Source: Pleomorphomonas diazotrophica (GTDB lineage Bacteria > Pseudomonadota > Alphaproteobacteria > Rhizobiales > Pleomorphomonadaceae). Taken from it: 64,000 bases of DNA. Within the stretch, counting starts at the first letter, position 1, and each line of letters opens with the position of its first letter. The stretch covers positions 186,001 to 250,000 of the forward strand of contig NZ_PJNW01000002.1 of NCBI RefSeq assembly GCF_002844595.1, in the 5' to 3' direction. Made by a program: the position numbers and the translations under genes. This document shows positions 9,007 to 17,999 of this stretch, in pieces. The notes under the pieces are model-generated. The model was given only the letters and a program-made list of their open reading frames with translations. It did not search any database and had not been told where the DNA came from.

Positions 9007-10668
9007 ATGTCGATCAACAGCGTGCTCGTCAGCCCCAACATGTCGCTTCTCTCGACCATGCGGGAGCAGCTCGAGGACATGCAGCGCCAGCTCTCCACCG
9101 GGCAGAAGGCGGCGACCTACGGCACGCTCGGTCCCGGGCGGACCCAGTCGATCACCTTCCGCTCGAAGATTTCCGAGATCAACGGCTACCTTCAGAACAC
9201 CGACGTCCTGAACATGCGCATCTCGCTGCTGGACAAGGCGATGGGGCGTCTTGAGGACATTCCCAGCGAGGCGTCGGCCGCCATCGATCCCAACACCTAC
9301 AACATCGATTCCACCGGCACCACCACCGGCCAGAAGGGCGCCAAGATCGCCTTGAACGAGGTGATCGGCTTGCTCAACTCCGAGGCCGACGGCCGCTATC
9401 TGATGTCGGGCAAGACCACCGACACCAAGCCGGTGGTCGGCATGAACGAGATGCTCTACGGCACCGGCAGCAAATACGGGCTTCAGAAGGTCGTCGCTGA
9501 GCGCTACACGGCGGACCTTGGCACCGGCAAGCTCGGCCGCCTCAACCTCGACAATCCCGTGGCCACTCCCGACACGGTGACGATCACCCGTCAGGGTACG
9601 CCGCCCTCCGCCGAGTTCGGCTACAAGATCGCCTCGGCGTCGGCCTCGACCACCGATACCACCCATATCGCGGTGACGCCGACCACGGGCCTCGACAGCG
9701 CCGGCGACACCGTCAACACCGCCTATGGCGTGCAGTTCGGCGCCAACCTGCAGGCCGGCGACAGCGTCTCGCTGGAGCTCGAAAACCCCGATGGCACGAA
9801 ATCGACCGTCAAGCTGACGGCGACGCTGACCAGCCCGCCCGGCGAGGGCCAGTTCACCATCGCCCAGGATACCAGCACCACGCCGCCCACGGTCGACGTC
9901 AACGCGACCGCCGCCAACTTCAAGACCCGTCTTGAAGACAGCCTCAAGATCGAAGCGAAGACCACCTTCCATGCGGCGTCGATGATGCGGGCGTCCGAGA
10001 CCTTCTTTGAAACGGCCAGTGGCGGCAAACCGCAGCGGGTCGACGTCCTCGATCCCACCGACAACAGCCAGTTGGCTACCGCCACAGGGCTGCGCGACGG
10101 TACCGACACGGACACGGTTGACTGGTATGTGGGCTACAACGCGACGATCGACCCCGCCGACAGCGCGACGTCGCCGCGCAACGACGTGACGGCGCGCGTC
10201 GACACCAACATCACCGTTGGTTACGGCGTCCGGGCCAACGAGGCCGCCTATACGGAAATGGTGCGCTCGCTCGCCGTCATGACCGTTGCCGAGTTCGACC
10301 CGAAGGCCGGCACGCTGGGCGACCCCAACGCGACAACCGACGCTGAGCGGCAGCAGAACCTCAAAGTCGAGAAGGCTCGCTACTCGGCCTTGGCCTCGCG
10401 GGTGGACGGTGTCCTCGCCTTCGCCGACGGCAGCCAGAAGCCGACCGACATCCACACGGAAATCGCCGTGTCCGGCAATGTCGCCAAGAGTGCGGCCGAG
10501 CGGCAGACCAACTCCAAGACGACGCTGCAGGTGATGCTGGACGGCGTCGAGGGCATCAACAAGGAAGAGCTGACGGCGCAGATCCTGACGCTGCAGACCC
10601 GGATGGAAGCGAGCTACACCACGTCGATGATGCTCAACAACCTCAGCCTTCTCAACTACATGAAGTAA
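9007..10668 (+). CDS. flgL: Hook-associated protein 3 FlgL, long form
   Basis: A 553-residue flagellin-like junction protein. The N-terminal region has MREQLEDMQRQLSTGQKAATYGTLGPGRTQSITF, equivalent to the flagellin N-domain, and the C-terminus has KEELTAQILTLQTRMEASYTTSMMLNNLSLLNYMK-like sequence. Enterobacterial FlgL is about 320 residues; the excess here lies in a middle region (~residues 190-400) of Thr/Asp-rich, probably beta-structured sequence. A downstream hairpin ends the operon. Identity rests on gene order after flgK and on the terminal helices. Confidence 0.88.
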   Translation: MSINSVLVSPNMSLLSTMREQLEDMQRQLSTGQKAATYGTLGPGRTQSITFRSKISEINGYLQNTDVLNMRISLLDKAMGRLEDIPSEASAAIDPNTYNIDSTGTTTGQKGAKIALNEVIGLLNSEADGRYLMSGKTTDTKPVVGMNEMLYGTGSKYGLQKVVAERYTADLGTGKLGRLNLDNPVATPDTVTITRQGTPPSAEFGYKIASASASTTDTTHIAVTPTTGLDSAGDTVNTAYGVQFGANLQAGDSVSLELENPDGTKSTVKLTATLTSPPGEGQFTIAQDTSTTPPTVDVNATAANFKTRLEDSLKIEAKTTFHAASMMRASETFFETASGGKPQRVDVLDPTDNSQLATATGLRDGTDTDTVDWYVGYNATIDPADSATSPRNDVTARVDTNITVGYGVRANEAAYTEMVRSLAVMTVAEFDPKAGTLGDPNATTDAERQQNLKVEKARYSALASRVDGVLAFADGSQKPTDIHTEIAVSGNVAKSAAERQTNSKTTLQVMLDGVEGINKEELTAQILTLQTRMEASYTTSMMLNNLSLLNYMK

Positions 10669-10703
10669 GGGACGCTGGCGGCTTTATCCGCTTGCCGCAA
10701 ACG

Positions 10704-10741
10704 AAACCGCCGACCGGGCTGCGACCTGGTCGGCGGTTTGC
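10704..10741. terminator. Bidirectional terminator between flgL and flbT
   Basis: A 12-base-pair perfect stem AAACCGCCGACC (10704-10715) / GGTCGGCGGTTT (10728-10739) with a 12-base loop. The A and T flanks could serve both converging transcripts. Confidence 0.8.
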
Positions 10742-10784
10742 ATTTGCGGACGCCATCTCGGGGGAGTGAACTTGTCGCTCGGCC

Positions 10785-11198
10785 TTACTTCTCCTCGCCG
10801 GCCATCGCGCCGGGATTGAGGGCGGCGAAGATTTTCTTCTCGTGCTCGATCAGCGCGCGGGCTTCCTTCAGCGCCTTGTAGAGCTGGTCGGCGATGATGT
10901 GATTGCTGATCTTCGTCACGAAGGGAATGGTGCTCGGTGCCGCCTGCATGATGTCCTGGATGAGCGCGAAATAGTTGTCCTGGAACTTGGTGACCTCGCG
11001 CGACAGGTACATGAGCTGCACGGCGAGGTAGATCCGCTTCGCCGGCGTGTCGGCCGACTCGACGGTCAGGATGTCCTTTTCGCGCAGGATAGGGGCATTG
11101 CCCTCGATGTAGAGACGCGTGCGCTGGTCGTCGTTGGTGATCATCGACTCGCCGATGATGATGCGCTCGCCGGGCTTCAGTTCAACCTTTAGGGTCAT
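10785..11198 (-). CDS. flbT: Flagellin mRNA regulator FlbT
   Basis: A 137-residue FlbT (starts MTLKVELKPGERIIIGESMI, contains LYIEGNAPILREKDILT and the helical QLMYLSREVTKFQDNYF). In Caulobacter FlbT binds the 5' leader of flagellin mRNA and destabilises it until the hook is complete; in rhizobia and Brucella it can act positively. It sits 24 bases downstream of a flagellin gene on the same strand, so the two are probably co-transcribed. Its usual partner flaF is not adjacent but lies 6.3 kb away beyond two more flagellin genes. Candidate target hairpins are present ahead of those two flagellins. Confidence 0.93.
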   Translation of the reverse strand: MTLKVELKPGERIIIGESMITNDDQRTRLYIEGNAPILREKDILTVESADTPAKRIYLAVQLMYLSREVTKFQDNYFALIQDIMQAAPSTIPFVTKISNHIIADQLYKALKEARALIEHEKKIFAALNPGAMAGEEK

Positions 11199-11222
11199 CT
11201 CTTCGCAATCCTGTCAGGGGGG

Positions 11223-12692
11223 TCAGCTACTTCCGCCTCCCAGCAGGCGGAGAATGCCGTTGTCGGCCGTCTGGGTGATCGAGAAGGAACTGATGGCGAG
11301 CTGCTGCTGGGTGCTGAGCGCCAGCATGATCGCCGCTTCCTCGTCCTTGTCGGAGGCGCGCATCGATTCGGCCGTCGAACTCAACACGTCGGAAAAGCCG
11401 CCGACATATTCGGCGCGGCTTTTCAGCAGCGTCAAGCCGATGCCGATGTTGGTGGCGTGCTTCTCGGCGGCGTGGCGGGCGTCGGTGACCGTCTGCTGCG
11501 CGGCCTCGGCATCGGTGCGCTTCACCCAGGATGATGCGGTGCCGGTGGTCAGATCGGCGGAAATCGAGGACTTGTCGATGGCGAAAGCGACCGAGGCAGA
11601 GTCGACGGTCAGGACGCCGGCAGCGTCGAGCGAGGCGCTGAGGCCGGAGGCCGGAATGGTGAAGGCGTTGACGAGGTCGTCCACCGTGGTGGCGGGGCCG
11701 ACCGTCAACGATCCGACGACGGTATTGCCCTGGCGGATGGAGATGACGTCGCCCTGCTTGTACTGGCCCGTCGCCGTCAACAGGTCGGTGCCGGTGGCCG
11801 GCGTTGCGCCGATCATCAGCGGGCTGGTCGACGCGGAGGGCGGCGCACCGGCGGACGATATCGTATCGGCGGCGCGGGTGATGTTGACGGTCATCTTGTC
11901 CGCCGCCTCGACGTTCAGGACACCGTCGCTGCCGAGCGTGGCGCGCAGGCCCTTGTCGGGCTGGGAGAGGGCGGTGACCAGATCGCCGGCGGTGGTGTCT
12001 GCGGTGATCTTCAACGTGCTGATGATGGTGCCGGACGCATCCTTGACGGCGATCTCGTCGCCAACCGCGTACTCCGGGGACTCCACGAGCTTGCTGGTGG
12101 ACTTCAGCGGCTTGGCGGGCGCGCCGCCGTCGGTCAGCTTGGTCTCGTAGGTGGCGAGCTTGCCTTCGTCGAGCTTCTTGAGACCGAGCGTGTTGAGAAG
12201 ATCGGTGAAGTCCACCGCCTCGATGGTGACGGACTCGTTCTGGTCGGACGACAGGTAGAGCGTCAGGTCGTTGCCGTCGCCGAGCAGCAGGTTCTTGCCG
12301 TTGTAGGACGAGTCCTTGGCGGTATCGACGATCTTGTCCAGGATGTCGTTGTATTCCTTGACGAGGTCGGCGCGCTCGAAGGCGTTCTTGCTGGCGGCGG
12401 CCCGCGATACCACGCCCTTCAGCGTGTTGATGCTGTCGCTGATCGAGGAGAGACCGTTGTCGGCGGCGTTGATGACGCCGAGCCCCTGATCGAGGCGCTC
12501 GAGATACTTGTCGAGCGCGGCGGCGTGCAGCGACAGGCTTTTCGCTGAAATATAGGTGCTGGGGTCGTCGAGCGCCGTCTGGACCTTGATGCCGGTCGTC
12601 AGGCGCTGGCTGGCAGCCGCCGATTCATTGCTCACCCAGTTCAGCGCCGAGACGGTGCTGCGCAGCGATTTCGTGAGGGAAATGTCGACCAT
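11223..12692 (-). CDS. Divergent flagellin paralog
   Basis: A 489-residue flagellin-family protein. The N-terminal helix (SLTKSLRSTVSALNWVSNES, LTTGIKVQTALDDPSTYISA) and the C-terminal helix (EEAAIMLALSTQQQLAISSFS) are flagellin D0/D1 regions, but clearly diverged from the two flagellins at 13.0 and 15.4 kb, and the end is LLGGGSS-like rather than LQLLR. The middle holds two similar Gly/Thr beta modules. It is divergent from the flagellin at 13020 and upstream of flbT. No leader hairpin of the kind found ahead of the other two flagellins is seen. It could be a minor filament or junction subunit. Confidence 0.88.
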   Translation of the reverse strand: MVDISLTKSLRSTVSALNWVSNESAAASQRLTTGIKVQTALDDPSTYISAKSLSLHAAALDKYLERLDQGLGVINAADNGLSSISDSINTLKGVVSRAAASKNAFERADLVKEYNDILDKIVDTAKDSSYNGKNLLLGDGNDLTLYLSSDQNESVTIEAVDFTDLLNTLGLKKLDEGKLATYETKLTDGGAPAKPLKSTSKLVESPEYAVGDEIAVKDASGTIISTLKITADTTAGDLVTALSQPDKGLRATLGSDGVLNVEAADKMTVNITRAADTISSAGAPPSASTSPLMIGATPATGTDLLTATGQYKQGDVISIRQGNTVVGSLTVGPATTVDDLVNAFTIPASGLSASLDAAGVLTVDSASVAFAIDKSSISADLTTGTASSWVKRTDAEAAQQTVTDARHAAEKHATNIGIGLTLLKSRAEYVGGFSDVLSSTAESMRASDKDEEAAIMLALSTQQQLAISSFSITQTADNGILRLLGGGSS

Positions 12693-13019
12693 GCGCGTGC
12701 CTCTGGTGGATGCCTTTCGGGGCGGCTCGTTGCATTTTGAGAATCATACCATCCAACTCGTTAAAAATAGCTGTTCGCCAGACGATGAAAAGACGGGAAC
12801 AGTCCGAAAAATCGGCCTAATTTTCGATTTTCCGCCATTAACCTTTGGATCGGTCGCTGTGGCTCCGCATGTACGACCAAAGACGTACTTGGGCGGAATT
12901 CGGTGGCGAAGACGGCATTTGAACCAATGCATTAACGGGTCGGCAACACCTCGGCGCTAGGGTCGGCGCACTTCCTCAGAAAGGGGAAGACCAATCACCC
13001 AAGGAATGGGATACAAGAA
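12693..13019. other. Divergent intergenic region between two flagellin genes
   Basis: AT-richer than its surroundings. It holds a TTAAC half-site (12838-12842), a small hairpin CTTCC/GGAAG (12971-12989) and the leader hairpin listed separately. I find no sigma-54 match with correct spacing and no full CtrA box, so both flagellin promoters remain unidentified. Confidence 0.5.
12998..13010 (+). promoter_or_regulatory. Leader hairpin with SD in its loop, flagellin 1
   Basis: CCCA-AGGAA-TGGG: a 4-base-pair stem whose loop is the AGGA ribosome binding site, 9 bases before the ATG. The same element precedes the flagellin at 15383. Candidate FlbT contact site (inference). Confidence 0.55.
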
Positions 13020-14849
13020 ATGTCTGAGATCAACCTGACCAAGGCCGTCCGTCAGAACCTGCTCACGCTGCAGGGCACCGCCTCGATGATGGCGAAGACG
13101 CAGAACAAGCTGGCCACCGGCAACAAGGTCAACTCTGCCCTCGACAATCCCTCGAACTACTTCACCGCCGCGTCGCTGAACTCTCGTGCCAGCGATCTCG
13201 GCAACCTGATGGATTCGATGGCGAGCGGCATCAAGACGATCGAAGCCGCCGACAACGGCCTCTCCTCGATCACCAAGACCCTCGAGTCGATGCAGTCGAC
13301 GCTGCGTCAGGCCCGCCAGGACAAGTCCTTCGAGACCGCGTCGTTCAGCCTCGACCCGGCCAACGTCGCACTCGGTTCTTCGCCGCAGCTCAAGTTCGTT
13401 GGCGGTGCGTTCGGTACGACGACGCCGGCTGTCGATCTGACCACGACTGGCTCCGGCCAGGCTGTGACCGGCAATGTTGCCTACGCGGCGCCGGTTGCTG
13501 CGACCAAGGCTTCGGCCAGCGGTAACGTCAATCTGTTGACGAATGCCGGCGGTGTCACCGGCGGCTCGCTCAGCATCACCTACGCTGGTAAGACCGTTAC
13601 GTCGACCATCGGCGCTTTCGCTGCGGCGGCCGACGCGAGGAGCGTGGCCACAACCATTCAGCAAGCGATCGACGGCAGCGATCTCGCCGGCAAGCTGACT
13701 GCCACGATCGACGGTTCCAACCAGCTGAAGATCGAAGCCACCGACACCCAGAACAGCGATATCACGTTCGGCGGTACGGCTGGCTTGGCTGCTGAACTGG
13801 TGGGTGCCGGTGCGTCGGGTGCGGCATCGGATGCCGTGGCAGCTGCAGGCGTGAACCACAAGGGCCATTCGGGCAAGACCGAGTTCTCCGTCAATGGTAC
13901 GGCGATTTCGCTTGACACCACGACTGGCTCGAACCTCACGACGGCTGTCGACAACATCAACAAGACGCTTGCGGCATCCGGATCCAAGTTCAAGGCCGTT
14001 GCAAGCGCCGGTAAGCTTGCGATCCAGGCGGCAACCACTGATGCCGGCAGCCTGCAGATCACAGGTAATGACGCCGACATCTTCTCCGCGACTGCCGATG
14101 TCACCAGCGTTGCCGGTGCTGCGACCAGCGGCCTCAACCTGCTGAAGACCGTCGACACGCTTGTGTCGGAGATCAATAGCGGATCGGGAACGACCGGTCT
14201 GGTGAAGGCTTCCAACGACAACGGTAAGCTGCGTGTGCAGAACCTGTCGACGCAGGATCTGCAAATCCAGGGTACCAACTCGTCGGGTAAGATCACCGGC
14301 AGCAACAGCAACAGCTCGACCGTGGACGGCAACTCCGTTCGTTCGGGCCTCGCTGACCAGTTCAACGAACTTCGCGACCAGCTCGACAAGCTGGCTGACG
14401 ACGCCTCGTTCAACGGTATCAACCTGCTGCGTGGCGACAAGCTGACGATCACCTTCAACGAGACCGGCACCTCGTCGATCGATATCCTGGCCAAGGACGG
14501 CAAGTCCGTCGACTCCACCACCCTCGGCGTGCCCACCACGCTGACGGCCAAGGACCTTGACTCGGATAGCGATATCGACGTCACGCTGGGCAAGGTGAAG
14601 ACGGCCCTCAATACGGTCCGTTCGCAGTCTTCGGCCTTCGGCTCGAACCTGTCGGTCGTCGAAAACCGCCAGAACTTCTCGAAGAGCATGATCAACACCC
14701 TGCAGACGGGCGCCGGCAACCTGACGCTCGCCGACATGAACGAGGAAGCGGCCAACATGGTTGCGCTGCAGACCCGCCAGTCCCTGGCGACCTCCTCGCT
14801 CTCCATGGCCAACTCGGCCGACCAGAACGTGCTTCAGCTTCTCCGCTGA
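13020..14849 (+). CDS. Flagellin 1
   Basis: A 609-residue flagellin. N-terminal D0/D1 helices (SEINLTKAVRQNLLTLQGTA, LATGNKVNSALDNPSNYFTA) and C-terminal helices (EEAANMVALQTRQSLATSSL, ending NVLQLLR) are standard; a Thr/Ala/Gly-rich central region of ~300 residues forms the exposed D2/D3 domains. It is nearly identical to flagellin 2 over the first ~100 and last ~200 residues. Exported and polymerised into the filament. A strong rho-independent terminator follows directly, so it is monocistronic. The leader carries a hairpin that may bind FlbT. Confidence 0.95.
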   Translation: MSEINLTKAVRQNLLTLQGTASMMAKTQNKLATGNKVNSALDNPSNYFTAASLNSRASDLGNLMDSMASGIKTIEAADNGLSSITKTLESMQSTLRQARQDKSFETASFSLDPANVALGSSPQLKFVGGAFGTTTPAVDLTTTGSGQAVTGNVAYAAPVAATKASASGNVNLLTNAGGVTGGSLSITYAGKTVTSTIGAFAAAADARSVATTIQQAIDGSDLAGKLTATIDGSNQLKIEATDTQNSDITFGGTAGLAAELVGAGASGAASDAVAAAGVNHKGHSGKTEFSVNGTAISLDTTTGSNLTTAVDNINKTLAASGSKFKAVASAGKLAIQAATTDAGSLQITGNDADIFSATADVTSVAGAATSGLNLLKTVDTLVSEINSGSGTTGLVKASNDNGKLRVQNLSTQDLQIQGTNSSGKITGSNSNSSTVDGNSVRSGLADQFNELRDQLDKLADDASFNGINLLRGDKLTITFNETGTSSIDILAKDGKSVDSTTLGVPTTLTAKDLDSDSDIDVTLGKVKTALNTVRSQSSAFGSNLSVVENRQNFSKSMINTLQTGAGNLTLADMNEEAANMVALQTRQSLATSSLSMANSADQNVLQLLR

Positions 14850-14882
14850 CGCCAAGTCTGGCCGAATCAAACGACAGATGTG

Positions 14883-14914
14883 GGGGCGGGCCAGAAGGCC
14901 CGCCCCTTCTTTTT
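14883..14914 (+). terminator. Terminator of flagellin 1
   Basis: Perfect 10-base-pair GC stem GGGGCGGGCC (14883-14892) / GGCCCGCCCC (14897-14906), AGAA loop, then TTCTTTTT. Confidence 0.92.
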
Positions 14915-15382
14915 GCGCTCTTTCATTTTGCACCCGCCGGTTTGGGGCGAGCGGCGCTCCTTTCCATGTTCTTAACGAACTGTTTCGATCTCCTTGCTGG
15001 GCAATGGCGAGGCTTTGCCCGCTATGCTGGGCCGGCGTTTGTCGCGTCTATGTGAAATAAGTAATTAAATCAATATTTTGCATCGTATCGATGCGGTGTG
15101 GCTGACGCTTGTCCATCGGATTGGGCGAGCCGGTGCGCGCGATAGAAGCCGTTCCGGCCATTGTGGATCGGATGCCTTGGTTTGCTCCGGTTAACAAGGG
15201 TTTATCCGAATTAATTCCGCTTCGTTGCAAAACGCCACTGAGAAACTTTTTGTTAACCATGTCGGGTGTTAACTCGCATCCGAAAGGCACCGCCGCGTCC
15301 GCCGTTCTTGATGGTCGACGGTCAGGTCCGGTTCGTTTTCGGGTGAAAGAAACCCGTCAGCCCAAGGAAGTGGGATGCAGAA
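14915..15382. other. Intergenic region upstream of flagellin 2
   Basis: About 470 bases without a convincing gene. It contains several TTAAC words: TTAACGAAC near 14973, a near CtrA box TTAA-N7-TTATC (15191-15206), TTAACC near 15254 and TTAACTC near 15269, plus a hairpin CGGGT/ACCCG (15340-15356) and the leader hairpin of flagellin 2. A TGGCGA-N4-TTTGC-like string at 15005-15018 has sigma-54 character but the spacing is one base short. Confidence 0.5.
15361..15374 (+). promoter_or_regulatory. Leader hairpin with SD in its loop, flagellin 2
   Basis: CCCA-AGGAAG-TGGG, 8 bases before the ATG at 15383. Equivalent in place and sequence to the element ahead of flagellin 1. Confidence 0.55.
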
Positions 15383-17179
15383 ATGAGCGAGATCAATCTG
15401 ACCAAGGCAGTTCGCCAGAACCTTCTGTCTCTGCAGAACACCGCCTCGATGATGGCGACGACACAGAATCGTCTGGCAACCGGCAACAAGGTCAATACGG
15501 CCCTCGACAACCCAACCAATTTCTTCACAGCATCCTCGCTTAACTCGCGAGCCGGCGAACTCGACGCCCTGCTCGACTCGATGAACAACGGCGTGAAGAC
15601 GCTGGAAGCGGCGGACAACGGCCTGACTTCGATCACCAAGACGCTGGAATCGATGCAGTCGACACTACGTCAGGCTCGCCAGGACAAGACATTCGAGACG
15701 GCGTCCTACACGCTCTCCCCGGCCAATGTGTCGCTGACCTCTGGTGCGGCGAAGCTGACCCTGGTCGGTGGCGCCTTCGGAACGTCCACCCCGAGCATCG
15801 ATCTGACGACGACTGCTTCCGGCCAGAAAGTGGTCTCGAACGCCGCCTACGCGGCACCGGCGGCGACGGCCGCCAAGGCCACGCTGAACAGCGCCGAAGA
15901 CCTCACCGCCGCTCGTGCCACTCCGATCACCGGCAACGGCGTCTCCACCATCACCTACGAAGGCAAGTCGGTTTCGGTCACGCTTTCCGACTACGCGGCG
16001 GGTGTCGATGCGACCGGTGTCGTGACGACGATCAACCAGGCGATCGCCGGCAGTGATCTTAACGGCAAGCTGGAAGCCAAGCTGGTCGGCGGTACCCTGC
16101 AACTGCAGGCCAAGGACACCTTCAACAGCAACATCACCACCACCGGCAACATCTCGAACTTCCTGACTGGTGGCCCGGCGGACGTAAACGGCGCTTCTGG
16201 CAAGTATGAGTTCTCGGTCAATGGCGTGCCGATCACGCTCGACGCCACCACCGGCTCGGACGTGACGACGGCCGTTGAGAATGTCAACAGCCAGCTCGCG
16301 GCGGCCGGATCGAAGTTCAAGGCGATCATCGGGCCCGGCTCGACGCTGCAGATCCAGGGCGCCACAACCAACGCAGGCGCGCTGCAGATCACCGGCGCTG
16401 ACGCAGACATCTTCTCCGGCACTGCCGACGTCACCAGTGTCGCCGGTACGACGGACGCGGCTCTGGTCGTGATGAAGACGATCGACACGCTGGTCGCCGA
16501 GATCAACAACAACGCCACGACCAAGGGCATCATCAAGGCCTCCAACGACGACGGCAAGCTGCGCATCCAGAACCTGTCGACCCAGGATCTTACCGTCCAG
16601 GGCACCGACAGCTCGGGCAAGGCGACGGGCGATGCCAGCGATAGCTCGGTGGTCGACGGCAACTCGGTCCGCTCGGGCCTCGCCGACCAGTTCAACGTGC
16701 TGCGCGACCAGCTCGACAAGATGGCCGACGATGCCTCGTTCAACGGCGTCAACCTGCTGCGTGGCGACAAGCTGAAGATCACCTTCAACGAGACCGGTAC
16801 GTCGTCGATCGACATTCAGGTGAAGGACGGCAAATCCGTCGACTCGACCGAGCTCGGCCTGCCGACCACCATGGTCGCCAAGGATCTCGATACCGACAAC
16901 GGCATCGATGCCCTTCTTGACGATGTGAAGGCCGCCATCACCCAGGTTCGCGCGCAGGCGTCGACCTTCGGCTCCAACCTGTCGGTCGTCGAAAACCGCC
17001 AGGACTTCACCAAGAAGATGATGAACACCCTGCAGGGCGGCGCCAGCAACCTGACGCTCGCCGACATGAACGAGGAGGCGGCCAACATGGTTGCGCTGCA
17101 GACCCGCCAGTCGCTGGCGACCTCCTCGCTCTCCATGGCCAACCAGGCCGATCAGAACGTGCTTCAGCTTCTCCGCTGA
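15383..17179 (+). CDS. Flagellin 2
   Basis: A 598-residue flagellin and close paralog of flagellin 1: same N-terminus (SEINLTKAVRQNLLSLQNTA), same C-terminal block (EEAANMVALQTRQSLATSSL ... NVLQLLR), and parallel central motifs such as YEFSVNGVPITLD and ADIFSGTADVTSVAG. The central exposed region differs most, notably at about residues 165-275. It has its own leader hairpin and its own terminator, so it is separately transcribed. The pair probably arose by tandem duplication. Confidence 0.95.
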   Translation: MSEINLTKAVRQNLLSLQNTASMMATTQNRLATGNKVNTALDNPTNFFTASSLNSRAGELDALLDSMNNGVKTLEAADNGLTSITKTLESMQSTLRQARQDKTFETASYTLSPANVSLTSGAAKLTLVGGAFGTSTPSIDLTTTASGQKVVSNAAYAAPAATAAKATLNSAEDLTAARATPITGNGVSTITYEGKSVSVTLSDYAAGVDATGVVTTINQAIAGSDLNGKLEAKLVGGTLQLQAKDTFNSNITTTGNISNFLTGGPADVNGASGKYEFSVNGVPITLDATTGSDVTTAVENVNSQLAAAGSKFKAIIGPGSTLQIQGATTNAGALQITGADADIFSGTADVTSVAGTTDAALVVMKTIDTLVAEINNNATTKGIIKASNDDGKLRIQNLSTQDLTVQGTDSSGKATGDASDSSVVDGNSVRSGLADQFNVLRDQLDKMADDASFNGVNLLRGDKLKITFNETGTSSIDIQVKDGKSVDSTELGLPTTMVAKDLDTDNGIDALLDDVKAAITQVRAQASTFGSNLSVVENRQDFTKKMMNTLQGGASNLTLADMNEEAANMVALQTRQSLATSSLSMANQADQNVLQLLR

Positions 17180-17213
17180 CGCCGACTCCGGAGAGGGCAA
17201 GAACGAAATGCAA

Positions 17214-17239
17214 GGGCGGGCCGAAAGGCCCGCCTTTTT
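17214..17239 (+). terminator. Terminator of flagellin 2
   Basis: GGCGGGCC (17215-17222), GAAA loop, GGCCCGCC (17227-17234), then TTTTT. Same design as the flagellin 1 terminator. Confidence 0.92.
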
Positions 17240-17529
17240 CGTTCGCTGGTTGCGACAACTCTTCCGTTATTTGCAGAACGAAGCATATTTGGGGATCGTT
17301 AACTTCGTTTGATTGCAAAGGTCTTTGGCGAAACTTGTTGTTAACCGTGATGGGTGTCTAATCAGGGTGATGGGAGGAGTCGGCTTGGGCCGGTTTCCGA
17401 ACACCGGAACGCGACGAGCGATACCGCCCTCATGAAAACCAACAGGTTTCCTGACGGGATGGAACGATAATAGGCCCGAAGGCGACAGGTAAGGCCACGG
17501 GTACGAGAACACTGGGGAGTGTTTGTTCG
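17240..17529. other. Region upstream of flaF
   Basis: Contains TTAAC half-sites (17299-17303 and 17341-17345), the first as TTAA-N7-TGATT, a poor CtrA match. No sigma-54 element and no gene seen. It shares with the flagellin 2 leader region a GTTAAC ... TTGCAAA arrangement. Confidence 0.4.
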
Positions 17530-17904
17530 ATGAACGGTTATGGAGCGTCGGCGTACCAGCGGGTCCAGACGACATTGGGACCGCGCGATCTGGAAGCGCA
17601 CCTGCTGCTCAAGGCAGCGGCGCAGTTGCAGTCGTTCAAGGACAACTGGTCTTACGACGAGAGTGCCGTCGCAGAGGCCCTGATGCTCAACCGCAAGCTC
17701 TGGACCATCCTCGGCACGTCGGCGACCGACGAGACCAACCCCTTGCCGGCGGCGATCAAGGAGAACATCGGCAATCTCACCGTGTTCGTCCTGAAGCGCA
17801 CGCTGGAGATCATGGACGATCCGTCGCCCGAGAAGCTTTCGGCGCTGATCTCCATCAATCGCTCGCTGGCTCAGGGGCTGCGTGGACAGGCCGACGAGGA
17901 ATAG
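17530..17904 (+). CDS. flaF: Flagellin synthesis regulator FlaF
   Basis: A 124-residue all-helical FlaF (GASAYQRVQTTLGPRDLEAHLL, FKDNWSYDESAVAEALMLNRKLWTIL). FlaF is needed for flagellin synthesis or secretion in alphaproteobacteria and works with FlbT in post-transcriptional control. In many Rhizobiales flaF and flbT are neighbours; here flagellins 1 and 2 separate them. A terminator lies 28 bases after the stop. Confidence 0.93.
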   Translation: MNGYGASAYQRVQTTLGPRDLEAHLLLKAAAQLQSFKDNWSYDESAVAEALMLNRKLWTILGTSATDETNPLPAAIKENIGNLTVFVLKRTLEIMDDPSPEKLSALISINRSLAQGLRGQADEE

Positions 17905-17931
17905 GCGAGGGGGGAGGTACCCCAGAACAGC

Positions 17932-17955
17932 AAAGGCGCCCAGAAGGCGCCTTTT
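17932..17955. terminator. Bidirectional terminator between flaF and the FlaG-like gene
   Basis: AAAGGCGCC (17932-17940), CAGAA loop, GGCGCCTTT (17946-17954). A and T flanks allow action on both strands. Confidence 0.88.
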
Positions 17956-17999
17956 GTCGTTTGTGGGCTCATCGGTCCGGGCGCGGTCGCACGGGGAGC

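Noticed and set aside
12957-14933. A 658-codon minus-strand frame over flagellin 1 (and a 511-codon one over flagellin 2)
   Set aside because: Arg/Gly/Val-rich translation without motifs. It follows from GC-biased codons of the flagellin genes.
15005-15018. Sigma-54-like string far upstream of flagellin 2
   Set aside because: Spacing between GG and GC is one base short, and it is over 350 bases from the gene.
17299-17314. CtrA-like TTAAC upstream of flaF
   Set aside because: Second half-site is TGATT, so only one half matches. Single TTAAC words are not rare in these A/T-richer gaps.
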